This document shows, piece after piece, positions 24,201-33,700 of a stretch of 47,764 nucleotides of DNA. The stretch is from Planctomycetota bacterium. Lineage in GTDB: Bacteria; Planctomycetota; Phycisphaerae; SM23-33. Every line of letters begins with the position of its first letter. Position 1 is the stretch's first letter. The stretch lies in the NCBI GenBank assembly GCA_024275995.1, contig JAJRYB010000088.1, positions 1-47,764 of the forward strand, read 5' to 3'. The translations under genes and the position numbers were made by a program. Under the pieces are notes generated by a model. It saw only the letters and a list, made by a program, of their open reading frames with translations, was not told the origin of the DNA and ran no database searches.

Positions 24201-24926
24201 AGAACTTTCGCGGTTTTCATTCGCTCCGCCGAGGGTATCCCCGCAACGGACACGCGTGCGTGGAATGAGTTCTCCCAGAAAGAAAGTGAGCTTGTCGATG
24301 CCGCGATGAAGCGGGAAGAGGCGATGGAGGTGCTGAACTTCGACGCCGCTATCGCCGGTGAGGCAGCGCAACTGGCGATAGTCGCCGTCGTCCTGAGCTG
24401 GTTGGCGATAATCGCGTACCTCTGGCTGCGGTTCGGTTCCATCCAATGGGGCCTGGCTGCGGTCATCTGCCTCATCCACGACGTTATCATCGTTATCGGG
24501 CTTGTGGCCGCTTCGGGATGGCTTCATCGCAGCGTTATCGGACCGGTCCTGGGGATCACAGACTTCAAGATAGACCTGGCGATGATCGCAGCCATCCTTA
24601 CCGTCATCGGTTACTCGGTTAACGACACGATCGTCGTGTTCGACCGCATCCGCGAAAATCGCGGAAAACTGACGACGATCAGCTCGGACGTGATCAATTC
24701 GTCCATCAACCAGACGCTGGGTCGTACGCTGTTGACTTCGAGCACGACGTTCATCGTGGTGCTCATAATGTACGTCTGGGGCGGTCCCGGCATCCATGCG
24801 TTCAGCTACGCATTACTGGCGGGTATCATCTTCGGAACGTATTCGTCAATCGCGATCGCAAGTCCGCTGCTGATGGGCTTCAAGAAGGCGCTTGTCGCCA
24901 GGACTGTGCGGACGACGACAGAGTAG
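21210..24926 (+). CDS. secDF: Fused protein translocase subunit SecDF with EF-hand insertion
   Basis: The 1238-residue membrane protein uses the proton gradient to help the Sec pathway pull proteins out of the cytoplasm. SecD part: helix 1 near residues 8-30, [14 protein letters not shown], a large outer domain with a long charged coiled-coil stretch (about 55-330), and the motif [26 protein letters not shown]. SecF part from about residue 731: [15 protein letters not shown] and [22 protein letters not shown]. E. coli SecD plus SecF total about 940 residues, so some 300 are extra. The first outer loop of SecF contains two canonical EF-hand loops, [12 protein letters not shown] (829-840) and [12 protein letters not shown] (855-866), implying calcium binding outside the membrane. 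The reading frame is intact throughout. Confidence 0.95.
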   Translation: [1238 protein letters not shown]

Positions 24927-25011
24927 GCTGTGACGGCAGTATTGGAGCCCCTAACAAAATGATGCTGCCGTCGGCTTGCTTACGGATAGCCTGGCTACGT
25001 CCGGCTGCATC

Positions 25012-25090
25012 GGCAACCCATTTTGGGGTTGCCTGCTTCGCTGTCCTTGCCGGGCGACTCGCCGCGGCGCCTTTAGGGCGACGCCTCATA
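25012..25090 (+). other. Structured leader upstream of the 25109 lipoprotein
   Basis: GGCAACCC at 25012-25019 pairs with GGGTTGCC at 25026-25033 across a 6-base loop. A second GC-rich palindromic stretch (GGCGAC, GGCGCC, GCGACGCC) fills 25053-25086. AGGGA at 25097 follows, serving the ATG at 25109. There is no T run after the first hairpin. It could be an RNA regulatory structure or a foldback repeat; I match it to no known riboswitch. Confidence 0.35.
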
Positions 25091-25108
25091 TTTGTCAGGG
25101 ACTCCGAA

Positions 25109-26659
25109 ATGATCCGGTTGATTGTCATAACGGTGGTATTGGTCGTGTGGTCCGGCTGCGACGGTATCACACGGCCGGACCGTTCCCAGGCCGACGTGCC
25201 CCGGGAAACCGCCCCCGTGCGTCTAGATCCGTTTCCGGTCCAGCAGGCCAGGGCGTATCCGGAAACCGTTACGGGGCGTTTTCTTTCGCTCGTGGATTTC
25301 GAGGACGTTCCGGGCGGTATGCGCGGGCATGAATACGTTCGGCACTTCGAGATCGTCGCGGACAAAGCCACCCGTACCGTACTGGAGTTCGTCGTTAACA
25401 TAACCCGGACCGGCGCCGGGGCGATGGAAGCCCTCCTTCCCGCCGGTGGCGAGCTGGTGTTCAATATCCCGGACGTGCACGATTTCTCCGGGTACACGCT
25501 TTTATCGCTCGCCCTTTACAGTCGGACCCTGCGGGATGACTTCCAGGTAACTCTCAATTCGCCCGATGGAAACTGGACGTCGCACCGCAGGCTGGTCCTT
25601 CCGGGATGGAATAACGTGCTGTTCGATATCCGGCGACTTGAGAAGGCCGGCAAATTCAACGTGCGAAATGTGACGAAGATGCGTCTGGCGTTCGCGGACT
25701 CAACCGGTCCCGTTTCCTTCAATATCGACGATATTATGCTCATCAACAACCGGCGAACCCTCAAGGGCCTCCCGGACGGGATGTCGCTCGAAAAAATCGG
25801 GTTGGATTACCGCCTGACGGCGCCGGGACTGATGGACACGCTGGAGATCGCCCAATCTCGCGACGGCCTGTGGCGATGGGGCAAGGACCAAACGGTTGTC
25901 CGTCTGTCTGCCAAACCAGGTCCTGTCAAGCCCGGTTCCGAGCAGCTTCAACTTATGGGCGCCCGGCGCGTGGGACGTGTCACTGTCATCGAGCGCAATG
26001 GGATTCGCCTTCGCCTGGCGAACACATGGTATTTCCCTACAAGAGCGGGCGAGTGGGCGTCTCTGGCGGTTCGTCGGATGCAATGGCAGCATACTTTTTA
26101 TGCGGACGGCAGACACGTCGTGCATTTGGAGCTTAACAACGCCGGGGGCAGGGAAATATCCTCGGTGCGGCTTGACGCCGAAAAGCGAGTGGCCTGGGCC
26201 GGTAGAGAAAAGGTTGCGGCTTTTGTTCAAAAGACATTACGGGGCCCGATCGGGCGATGGAGTTTCCTGTCTGCCCCGCAGGGGACGCATGAGGGGATCA
26301 TGCTGGGAAACTACCTTTCCCCCGCGAAGGTCACCCCGACGCTGGCGACGACCGGGGCGTTCGCGCCGGGCGATGTGGAGAGGGACGGTTTTGACGAATC
26401 GCAGGGATGCTACTACCTGAAGGCAAGGTCGGGACATTGCCGTTTTCGGATCACCCCGCCGAAAGAAGGACTGTTCAATGCGGTTTTTCGCGTAGCGGGC
26501 AATTGGGCGGGCCCTGTAAGCGTCAACAGCGCCGGGCGGACTATTCGGGACGTTGTGATGTTGGAGGACGGATCGATCCTGTTCCAACTGAAGGGATGGC
26601 AGAAAGGTCCGATCTCCGTGGAAGTACAGGGAAAGGTGGATATTCTGAAAGAGGAATAA
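25109..26659 (+). CDS. Large hypothetical lipoprotein with beta-sandwich-like domains
   Basis: This 516-residue protein starts at ATG 25109 (AGGGA 7 bases upstream) with a lipoprotein signal peptide, IRLIVITVVLVVWSGC. The mature part begins with a Pro/Arg-rich linker. About residues 60-230 (SLVDFEDVPGGMRGHEYVRHFEI, then DDFQVTLNSPDGNWTSHRRLVLPGWNNVLFDI and PVSFNIDDIMLI) resemble CBM-like or CIA30-like jelly-roll domains seen on planctomycete surface proteins. The second half (RMQWQHTFYADGRHVVHLELNN and later GCYYLKARSGHCRFRITPP) is beta-rich, with a closing domain. No enzyme motif is recognised. It would sit in the outer membrane or periplasm. Binding of a glycan is an inference only. Confidence 0.65.
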   Translation: MIRLIVITVVLVVWSGCDGITRPDRSQADVPRETAPVRLDPFPVQQARAYPETVTGRFLSLVDFEDVPGGMRGHEYVRHFEIVADKATRTVLEFVVNITRTGAGAMEALLPAGGELVFNIPDVHDFSGYTLLSLALYSRTLRDDFQVTLNSPDGNWTSHRRLVLPGWNNVLFDIRRLEKAGKFNVRNVTKMRLAFADSTGPVSFNIDDIMLINNRRTLKGLPDGMSLEKIGLDYRLTAPGLMDTLEIAQSRDGLWRWGKDQTVVRLSAKPGPVKPGSEQLQLMGARRVGRVTVIERNGIRLRLANTWYFPTRAGEWASLAVRRMQWQHTFYADGRHVVHLELNNAGGREISSVRLDAEKRVAWAGREKVAAFVQKTLRGPIGRWSFLSAPQGTHEGIMLGNYLSPAKVTPTLATTGAFAPGDVERDGFDESQGCYYLKARSGHCRFRITPPKEGLFNAVFRVAGNWAGPVSVNSAGRTIRDVVMLEDGSILFQLKGWQKGPISVEVQGKVDILKEE

Positions 26660-27166
26660 AAGACGGATTGTTTCCGTCGAAGATGTGTTTTTTTCTCACA
26701 GGCGTGACCTGCCTGTCGGCGGGTGACGTAATAACTATCGGACGTGCAAAGGAAGATACTACGGAGGCGCCGCAGGCCTTGAGCGTTGGCAAACCCTTAT
26801 ATTTTATAAAGATGGGGGGAAACTTAGTCGATATGTCTTACGAGTTTTTACATTTGGAAATCCTCCGAAACTCCCGTCGGCATCGTGTTGTGCGGGAGCA
26901 GATGGATCGCCTTGCCATGAGCATACAACGACAGGGACAGTCGGTCGCCGCCAGGCGTAAAAAAACCAGTTCGCATTTCCACTTTCCCGGCGTGTATACT
27001 ATTGCGATTTATAATTGGATGCGGCGTATGGATCGCGGACGAGGTCGTGCGCCGGATGCCGGGCCTGCAGGCTTCTCTTTGTGCTGCCCGAAAAATTCAC
27101 CGGCACGACGCTGTTGTGGAAAACGCAGTAATGAGAAGGTTACAAACGGTTGAAGAAAGGCTCATC
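26660..27166 (+). other. Gene-free 507-bp region with candidate promoter for the exosortase locus
   Basis: No supportable gene lies here. A short open frame from the ATG at 26833 (MSYEFLHLEILRNSRRHRVV) has no strong ribosome binding site and drifts into low-quality sequence, so I do not call it. The best promoter element is TATACT at 26995-27000; a recognisable -35 box 17 bases upstream is lacking. Transcription from there would begin about 160 bases before the polysaccharide export gene, leaving a long leader. Confidence 0.35.
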
Positions 27167-28843
27167 GTGGAAAAACAAACAGTTTTCAACAGCATGGCGT
27201 GGGTCTTGATCCTGTGCGGTCTGGCCGGCGCGAGCGGCTGCCAGAAGGTCGGTGATTTCTTCAAGACTGACGTTCGACGGTTTCTCTCGCCGGATAAGGT
27301 TATCGACGCACCGGATCGCGCGCCGATCATTCCGATTCGCCAGAGCTTCGGCGTTGTTGACGCCCAGCAGGAGATGGTCCCCAACGCGACGTTGCCCACG
27401 CTTGCCGACCTGTCCTACAGCGACCGGGATTACATAATTGGCCCGACGGACGTGCTGGATATCTCGATACTCGACCTGTTCTCCGAAGGCGTCGAAACGG
27501 TGCTGAGACGGCAGGTTTCCACCAGCGGATACGTGGACCTGCCATTATTGAAGAATCGCGTTCAGGCGGACGGGATGACCGCCGAGCAGTTCAAGGAAAA
27601 GATCAGGAAGGCATATCAGGCGGGTCTGATTCTTCGCGATCCGACCGTAGCTATCACGATCATCGCTCAACGACGGAGCGTGTTCTCCGTGCTGGGCGCC
27701 GTGGCGCGTCCGGGCAGCTACAACATCATCCGTAAAGATATGCGCCTGATGGAAGCCTTGGCGCTTGCGGGCGACGTGACGCAGGCGAATATCCGCTATA
27801 TTTACGTCATTCGTCCCGCACCGGCGGTTCGCCGCACGCAGCTACGATTGAAGACCGACGAGCCGATTGTCCCTGGGGAACTTCCCCCGCTTCCGACGCT
27901 TCCGACACCGTCTCCGACCGCTCCCGACAGCGCACCGGCAACGACACGGAGCACGAACGTCAGTGACGTGATCAAGGAGTTCGGAACCGTAATCGAAGGA
28001 CCATCGCCGGCAACGCAGCCGCTTACGCAGCCTTCTCCGGCACCTGCCCCCTCGGCGCTTCTGCGTCTGAGCGAGACAGGGAACGTCCCGGTGGCATCGT
28101 TACCGGCGACGGCGGACGACCCCGACCTGAAGAAGGCGACGGACAAGGCGTACAAGTGGGTTTATACCAACGGTCGTTGGATTCGTGTCGCCCAGGAAGC
28201 GCCGGTTGCGAGCAAGCCCTCCGGAAAGGGTGCGCCTCGCGTCCATCCGTCGGGATACAAACCGCCCGAGCCCAAGACAACCACTGCCGAAGCCCAGGAA
28301 GCGGATCCGTTCGGCTGGCAGAAGCAGGGCGATGTGGGGCTGGCCCGAATCATCGCGATTAACCTGAACAAGCTCAACCAGGGCAATTCGAGAATGAACA
28401 TAGTGGTTCGCGATAATGATATTATCCAGGTACCGACGCTTGAAGTCGGCGAGTTTTACGTGATGGGTGAGGTTTTGCGCCCGGGGGTGTACTCTCTGAC
28501 CGGGCGACGAGTGACCGTGAAGATGGCCCTTGCGGCGGCAGGCAACCTGGCGCCGCTCGCCTGGCCGGAAAACTCGATCCTGATCCGACGGGTCGAAGGC
28601 GACAAGGAACAGATAATCGGAATCGACATCGAAGCGATCTTCGATGGTAAGGAAAACGATATCTACCTCCGTCCCAATGACGTGCTGGCAATCGGAACCG
28701 ACGTTCGGGCACAGTTCTACGCGGTATTGAGAAATGCTTTCCGGATGACCTACGGCTTCGGGTTCATCTACGATCGAAACTTCGCGGACCCGTTGGAGAA
28801 CGGCGGGAGGGGATATACCTCCGAACGCTTCAGGAAGTGGTAA
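27167..28843 (+). CDS. Polysaccharide export lipoprotein (Wza/EpsA-like, Poly_export and SLBB)
   Basis: From the GTG at 27167 (AAGAAAGG 6 bases upstream) the 558-residue protein has a lipoprotein signal peptide ending LCGLAGASGC. The Poly_export domain follows (YSDRDYIIGPTDVLDISILDLFSEGVET, then VSTSGYVDLPLLKNRVQADGMT), then an SLBB-type domain (FSVLGAVARPGSYNIIRKDMRLMEALALAGDV). A second SLBB-like domain is near the C-terminus (FYVMGEVLRPGVYSLTGRRVTVKMALAAAG). A Pro/Thr/Ser-rich linker of about 150 residues separates the two. Wza-like proteins form outer-membrane channels for polysaccharide. In-frame ATGs at 27131 and 27194 are alternative starts. It opens the five-gene exosortase locus. Confidence 0.9.
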   Translation: MEKQTVFNSMAWVLILCGLAGASGCQKVGDFFKTDVRRFLSPDKVIDAPDRAPIIPIRQSFGVVDAQQEMVPNATLPTLADLSYSDRDYIIGPTDVLDISILDLFSEGVETVLRRQVSTSGYVDLPLLKNRVQADGMTAEQFKEKIRKAYQAGLILRDPTVAITIIAQRRSVFSVLGAVARPGSYNIIRKDMRLMEALALAGDVTQANIRYIYVIRPAPAVRRTQLRLKTDEPIVPGELPPLPTLPTPSPTAPDSAPATTRSTNVSDVIKEFGTVIEGPSPATQPLTQPSPAPAPSALLRLSETGNVPVASLPATADDPDLKKATDKAYKWVYTNGRWIRVAQEAPVASKPSGKGAPRVHPSGYKPPEPKTTTAEAQEADPFGWQKQGDVGLARIIAINLNKLNQGNSRMNIVVRDNDIIQVPTLEVGEFYVMGEVLRPGVYSLTGRRVTVKMALAAAGNLAPLAWPENSILIRRVEGDKEQIIGIDIEAIFDGKENDIYLRPNDVLAIGTDVRAQFYAVLRNAFRMTYGFGFIYDRNFADPLENGGRGYTSERFRKW

Positions 28844-28855
28844 GGATCGGACTGA

Positions 28856-29863
28856 TTGCACGATATTATGACCGATGACGCGAAAAATATCCCAGTCGCC
28901 GGGAAGCCTTCCGGATCGCTGACCGACATGGTCGACGAGGTGAAGGACCTGTCCTGGCGGCAGGCGATGCCCGGTGCGACACTCCTGAGGATGCTTGTCG
29001 TCGTCGGCCTGGTCGTCGCGATGAACTTTCGCCAGTTCCCGTACATGTTCCGCCTCTGGGTGGACGATCCCAACTGGTCGCACGGATTCATGATTCCGCT
29101 GTTCAGCCTGTACTTGCTCTACAGCCGGCGTGACGAACTTCTCCGCATCCATCGGAAGGTCTGTCCGTGGGCGCTGGTCCTGGTTCTTGTCGCCGCCGTA
29201 CTGCAAGTGGCTGCCTATCAGATCCAGAACCCATGGTCCTGCCAGGTGGGCATGTTGCTGCTCATCCTGTCGCTGGTGTTCTATCTCGGTGGATGGCAGG
29301 CAATCAAGATCATCTGGCTGCCGGTCATGTTCCTCTCGTTTGCCATGCCTATTCCCGAATCGTATTACGGGAAGATTGCGCTGGCGCTTCAGAACGTCGC
29401 GGCAACGGGTTCGGGCATAATGCTTCGCATGTTCGGCGCAAACGTGGTGGTTACCGCGAGTAACCTGAACGTGCAGGATTTCAGCGGCACGTGGCTTTCA
29501 CTTACAGTCGCCGAAGCGTGCAGTGGAATGCGACTGCTGATGGCGTTCGTCGCGCTCAGCGTTGCGATGGCGTACCTTGGCGATCGACCGCTCTGGCAGC
29601 GCATCATACTGGTAGCTATGGGTATCCCGGTTGCGATACTCTGCAACGTCCTTCGCGTCGTGATCACGTCGGCTATGTTCATTTGGGAAAAACCGGCGCT
29701 CGGTAAGGACTTCATGCACGAATTCACGGGAATGCTTATGCTGATCCCGGCGTTCATCCTGTTGTGGCTGCTGGGTAAAATACTCAACGCTGTCTACATG
29801 GCGGACGAAGATCCCGAAGAGGACGCCTCCGGCGGACCTGAGACGGTGGAGGAAAAGGCATGA
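28856..29863 (+). CDS. Exosortase (membrane transpeptidase-like)
   Basis: The 335-residue polytopic protein has the exosortase active-site set. It has C222 in VAEACSGMRLLMAF, R267 in LCNVLRVVITSA and H288 in DFMHEFTGMLM. The N-terminal part carries the family block DPNWSHGFMIPLFSLYLLYSRR. Exosortases recognise C-terminal tags (PEP-CTERM type) on secreted proteins, cut them and probably link them to another molecule. The start is taken at TTG 28856, because AAGGA lies 9 bases upstream; the ATG at 28868 is the alternative. Its stop overlaps the start of the EpsI-like gene by 4 bases (ATGA). The C-terminal tail is acidic (DEDPEEDASGGPETVEE). Confidence 0.93.
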   Translation: MHDIMTDDAKNIPVAGKPSGSLTDMVDEVKDLSWRQAMPGATLLRMLVVVGLVVAMNFRQFPYMFRLWVDDPNWSHGFMIPLFSLYLLYSRRDELLRIHRKVCPWALVLVLVAAVLQVAAYQIQNPWSCQVGMLLLILSLVFYLGGWQAIKIIWLPVMFLSFAMPIPESYYGKIALALQNVAATGSGIMLRMFGANVVVTASNLNVQDFSGTWLSLTVAEACSGMRLLMAFVALSVAMAYLGDRPLWQRIILVAMGIPVAILCNVLRVVITSAMFIWEKPALGKDFMHEFTGMLMLIPAFILLWLLGKILNAVYMADEDPEEDASGGPETVEEKA

Positions 29864-30768
29864 CCGGTGCTCCCGCCAGTTCCGAGCCGGCCTCTGAAGA
29901 CAGGACGCGGAAAGGCTTCGTGCGGCGCAATCTGCACTTCCTGATCGCCGTGGTGATTCTGATCCTCACGTGGACGGCGGTTACGCTTCTTGGATGGGTC
30001 GAAAAAATACCCATCCCTTGGCCCGAGGGTAACGAGGTGAACGAGGAATTTCGTCTCGTAAAGGGGCTGCCGACGAAGTTCGGGCCTTTCATACGCGAAG
30101 ATAGGGACGGATTCATAGCGGAGTTGGACGGCAAGCCGGACGGGGAGATTGTTTTCCCTGATGAGATTATGAGTCCGCTGGGTATAGGACAATCTGTGGA
30201 CCAGCGGCGGCGCCCCATGCGACGCAGCAACTGGTACCTTTCCAGGATCTACCGCGACACGCGCATCCGGAACATGCGCAGTCCATACGCCTACTGGCGA
30301 TTGGCTGTGTTTTACTACACGGGCAAGCGCGACGTGGTTCCGCACGTGGCGGATGTATGCCAATTGGCCAGTGGCGCTAAGCAGATCGGGAAGGAGCGGG
30401 TCACCATGAACGTGCCCACAGCGCCGGATGCGTGGAAACAGGTCGCTTTCCAGCGTGGCATTTTCGAACGTAAAGATCCGAAAACCGGCATATATAGAAA
30501 ATCGATTGTGTACTACATTTTCAACCTGAACGGAACGCCGCAAAATGACAGGAACAGGGTTCGAGTAGGCATCGCCAAGCCGTGGGTGCGATATTCCTAT
30601 TTCGCGAAGATCGAGGTGGCTCCGCTCGGTGACCTGATCGAGGAAACCGGCAAGGTGGACCAGCGTACGGAAGAGTTCCTTCGCAGCGCCCTGCCCGCGG
30701 TCCTGAAGACGCTTCCTACGGTAGAGGACATAGAAAATCTCGAGGCCGGGACTTCGAAGGATAAATAG
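29860..30768 (+). CDS. Exosortase-associated EpsI-like protein
   Basis: The 302-residue protein overlaps the exosortase stop by 4 bases and has one N-terminal membrane helix (LIAVVILILTWTAVTLLGWV). The outer domain contains YWRLAVFYYTGKRDVVPHVADVCQLASG, comparable with the EpsI-type stretch where a conserved HxP...C region marks exosortase partners. It also has the strand-rich end (YRKSIVYYIFNLNGTPQNDRNRVRVG). EpsI-like domains occur fused to, or next to, exosortases in exopolysaccharide loci. Their precise role is unresolved. The protein here is longer than stand-alone EpsI and has a weak match, so I call the family from context as well as motif. Confidence 0.7.
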   Translation: MTGAPASSEPASEDRTRKGFVRRNLHFLIAVVILILTWTAVTLLGWVEKIPIPWPEGNEVNEEFRLVKGLPTKFGPFIREDRDGFIAELDGKPDGEIVFPDEIMSPLGIGQSVDQRRRPMRRSNWYLSRIYRDTRIRNMRSPYAYWRLAVFYYTGKRDVVPHVADVCQLASGAKQIGKERVTMNVPTAPDAWKQVAFQRGIFERKDPKTGIYRKSIVYYIFNLNGTPQNDRNRVRVGIAKPWVRYSYFAKIEVAPLGDLIEETGKVDQRTEEFLRSALPAVLKTLPTVEDIENLEAGTSKDK

Positions 30769-30797
30769 CAAGCAGTTCGACACTGCTGGGAAAGAAA

Positions 30798-33700
30798 ATG
30801 GCAAGACGAAGAAGAAGAAAGATTAACAAGCGTGTAGTTCTCCTTCTGGGTGTGCTGGGCGCCTTTATGCTCGCAGCCATCGTTGTTGCGATTATTTTGC
30901 GCCTGCCGAAGGATCCGACCGCTTACGCCCAGCGAGCGCAACAGGCCCACCAAAAGCAGAATTACAGCCTGGCGATCGAACAATGGGAGAAAGCAATCCA
31001 GTACGGACAGAAGGCAGCGAGCGCCCCATTGCATGAGTGGCACTATCTGCTGGCGAACTCCCAGTTGGACTGGATCACGAAGCGCGGTAATGAACTGAAT
31101 CAGACACAACGCGTGGGTTTGTATAAGCAGGCGAAGTCGAACCTCCAGACGGCCCTTCGGATCGATCCGTCGTACATGGACGCTCAGAGAATGCTGTGCG
31201 AGACGATTTGGCAGCACGAAACTAGACGATCGCGAAATTATGTCGACTACATCGATGAAGCCAATAAGCTCCTGAAACTCGACCCGAAGGATCATCTTAC
31301 GTATTACCGTCGCTCGATCGCCTTTGCCAGTCAGATCGCAGCCATGGGCGAAGAGTCATTCCAGAAGGCGATGGTGGACATTCGAAAGGCTGTGGAACTC
31401 AAGCCGGATAATGTGGATTACTGGTCGTCGATGATCAGCCTGCTGTATGACAGGGGCCTCTACGATGAGGTGGAGCAGGCGTACCTTCGAGCCGAGAAGG
31501 CGAATCCCACGAATCCGGAGATCCGCGTTCGGCATGCAGGCTACCTGGTCCGTCGCAATCGCAAGCCGGAGGCGCTGAAGGCGATCCAGGATGCCATCAA
31601 GGTCGCTCCCGAAAAATCGACGGGCAACTTGGCACTCGCTCAGTTTCATGTCGGCGAGGCGAAATACGCCGAAGCGATGCAGGCCCTCGAGGCGGCGTTG
31701 AAAGCCGACGAAACAAACGGGCGTGTGTATCTTATGATGGTCGATTTGTACCTTCAGCAGCGTAAGACGGATGATGCAATCAAGGTCATTCGCCGTGGCC
31801 TGTCGGTGATAGACAAGCAGGCCGAGAATATTTCGGAGAGCACAGATGCCTCCCTGGCACAACGGATTCGGGTCGGGCAGGTGGAACTGACCCTGCGGCT
31901 GGCGAACATCCTGCTGAACGAAATCACCAAGGGTGGTATCGAAAAAGACAAGCGCCAGGAGATGCTGGGCGAGGTCAAGAAGTGCCTGGATCAGGCCAAG
32001 GCGCAGGGTGTCGCCCAGCCACAGGTCGATTCGATTGCCGGACAACTGGCGATGGCCGAAGAAAAGCCCGAAGAAGCCTTCACTCTGCTGCGACGCGCGT
32101 ACGACGGCATGCTTCGGATGAACCGGGTCGATGTGCGCGCTGCGGCGATTCTGATTTCCCTGTACGATCGAAAGGGTAATCCGGGAGAGTCGGAAAAGAT
32201 TCTCGATCAGATCCTGCGGGTGCGTCCGAACAGCCCGGCCATATGGAAGGCAAAGGCGAGGCGCGAGATTCAATTGCAACGGTTCGGTCGGGCATTGGTG
32301 GCGATCCGGAAAGTTCTTGAACTTGACAAGAATGATACCGAAGCGCGTGATCTTCGTCGCGCCATAGAGGCCGTGACAAGCTCAGACCCAACCGTGCCCA
32401 AGGGCTTGAAACTGAACCGGCAGATGGTTTACCTGCTGTTGCAGAGGGCGGCTGACCTTTGGATGGACGAGCGCCAAAATGAAGCCGTGCAATTCGTTGA
32501 GAGTATTCTTCAAGACACTCCGAAGAACCTCAGGGTCATTCAGCAACTCATGGGCTTTTACATCCGGCAGGGTCGGCTGCAGGAGGCACAGAACCTGCTC
32601 AGTAAAGCCATCAAGGACAACCCCGACAACGAGGATCTGAAATTCCAGTCCCGGTTGTTGGCCGAGAAGGACCGCGAAAAGCAATTCGAGATGCGGATGG
32701 CGAGGCTGGAGAAGGAACTCAAGAACGATCCTCTTGCCTTGGCGCTGTCAAAGGCGAATCTCTGCGCCATGTGGAATAAAGATGATGAGTATCTTCGCTA
32801 CCTTCGAGAGGCGGAAAAGCTTGCACCGAAGTCCGTCGTCGTTATCGAACGCCTGCTCTCCTACGCGTTCCGTAATAAGGATTGGAAGCAGGCCGAGGAA
32901 TGTATCCGCAAGGCCGAGGAGGCGGACCTCGACAGGGTTGGCGGACAAACCTACCGTGCCCGCCTGCTGATGGCCAAGGGCGAATTCGAGTCTGCGATTC
33001 CCGTTCTGAACGAGGTTCTGGCCCTTCGTCCGGAATTGAAAATAGCATTCGCCCAGTTGGGCGAGTGTTACCTGCAAACGGGCGAGTTGGATGAGGCGAA
33101 AAAAGCGTTCGAAGAGGCAATCAGTCGCGATCCAGCCTTTGGCCCGGCGGTGATTGGCATGGCACGCGTCGCCGAGAAGCAGGGGGATATGAAGGCCCTG
33201 GACCAGTGGATTCTTCGCGCTCGCCAGTTGCCGAGCGTAAAGGCCAACGCGTACGTCGAGCGGCACTATCTCCGCATCGTGGAAAAAGAAGCCCCGATCG
33301 AGAAGAAGGTTTCGGAGCTGATCCCAAAGCGTGAGGGACTTTTCCGTCGGAATCCGTCGGACCTGGTGAACGTCGTCCGTCTCGGGGTTCTGTATGAGGA
33401 AGTGAAGCGATACGGCGACGCTGAGAAAATGTACCGATACGTGTACGATAATGTTTCCGACAAGTTATCCGGCGCCAGGATCCTTGCCGATTTCTACTTA
33501 CGGAGGAATCGCACTCCCGAGGTGGCCAGAATTTTCGGCGAGTGCATCGACAAGGCAAAAACGCCGGCGGCCAAGGCGCGGGCCTGGGTTGCTTACGGCG
33601 ATGTTCTGAGCGTGTACGACTTGTCTCAATCGCTGACGGCGATGAGCGAGGCGATCAAGGTCGACGGAACCTACGCGCCCGCGTATTCGGCGAAGGCGGC

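Noticed and set aside
22605-24797. A 730-codon open frame antisense to secDF
   Set aside because: It lies wholly opposite a clearly coding gene. Its product is Arg/His/Gln-rich without domains, as expected from high-GC shadow frames.
26833-27153. Short open frame MSYEFLHLEILRN as a gene
   Set aside because: No strong ribosome binding site. The sequence runs into the leader of the export gene and loses protein-like character.
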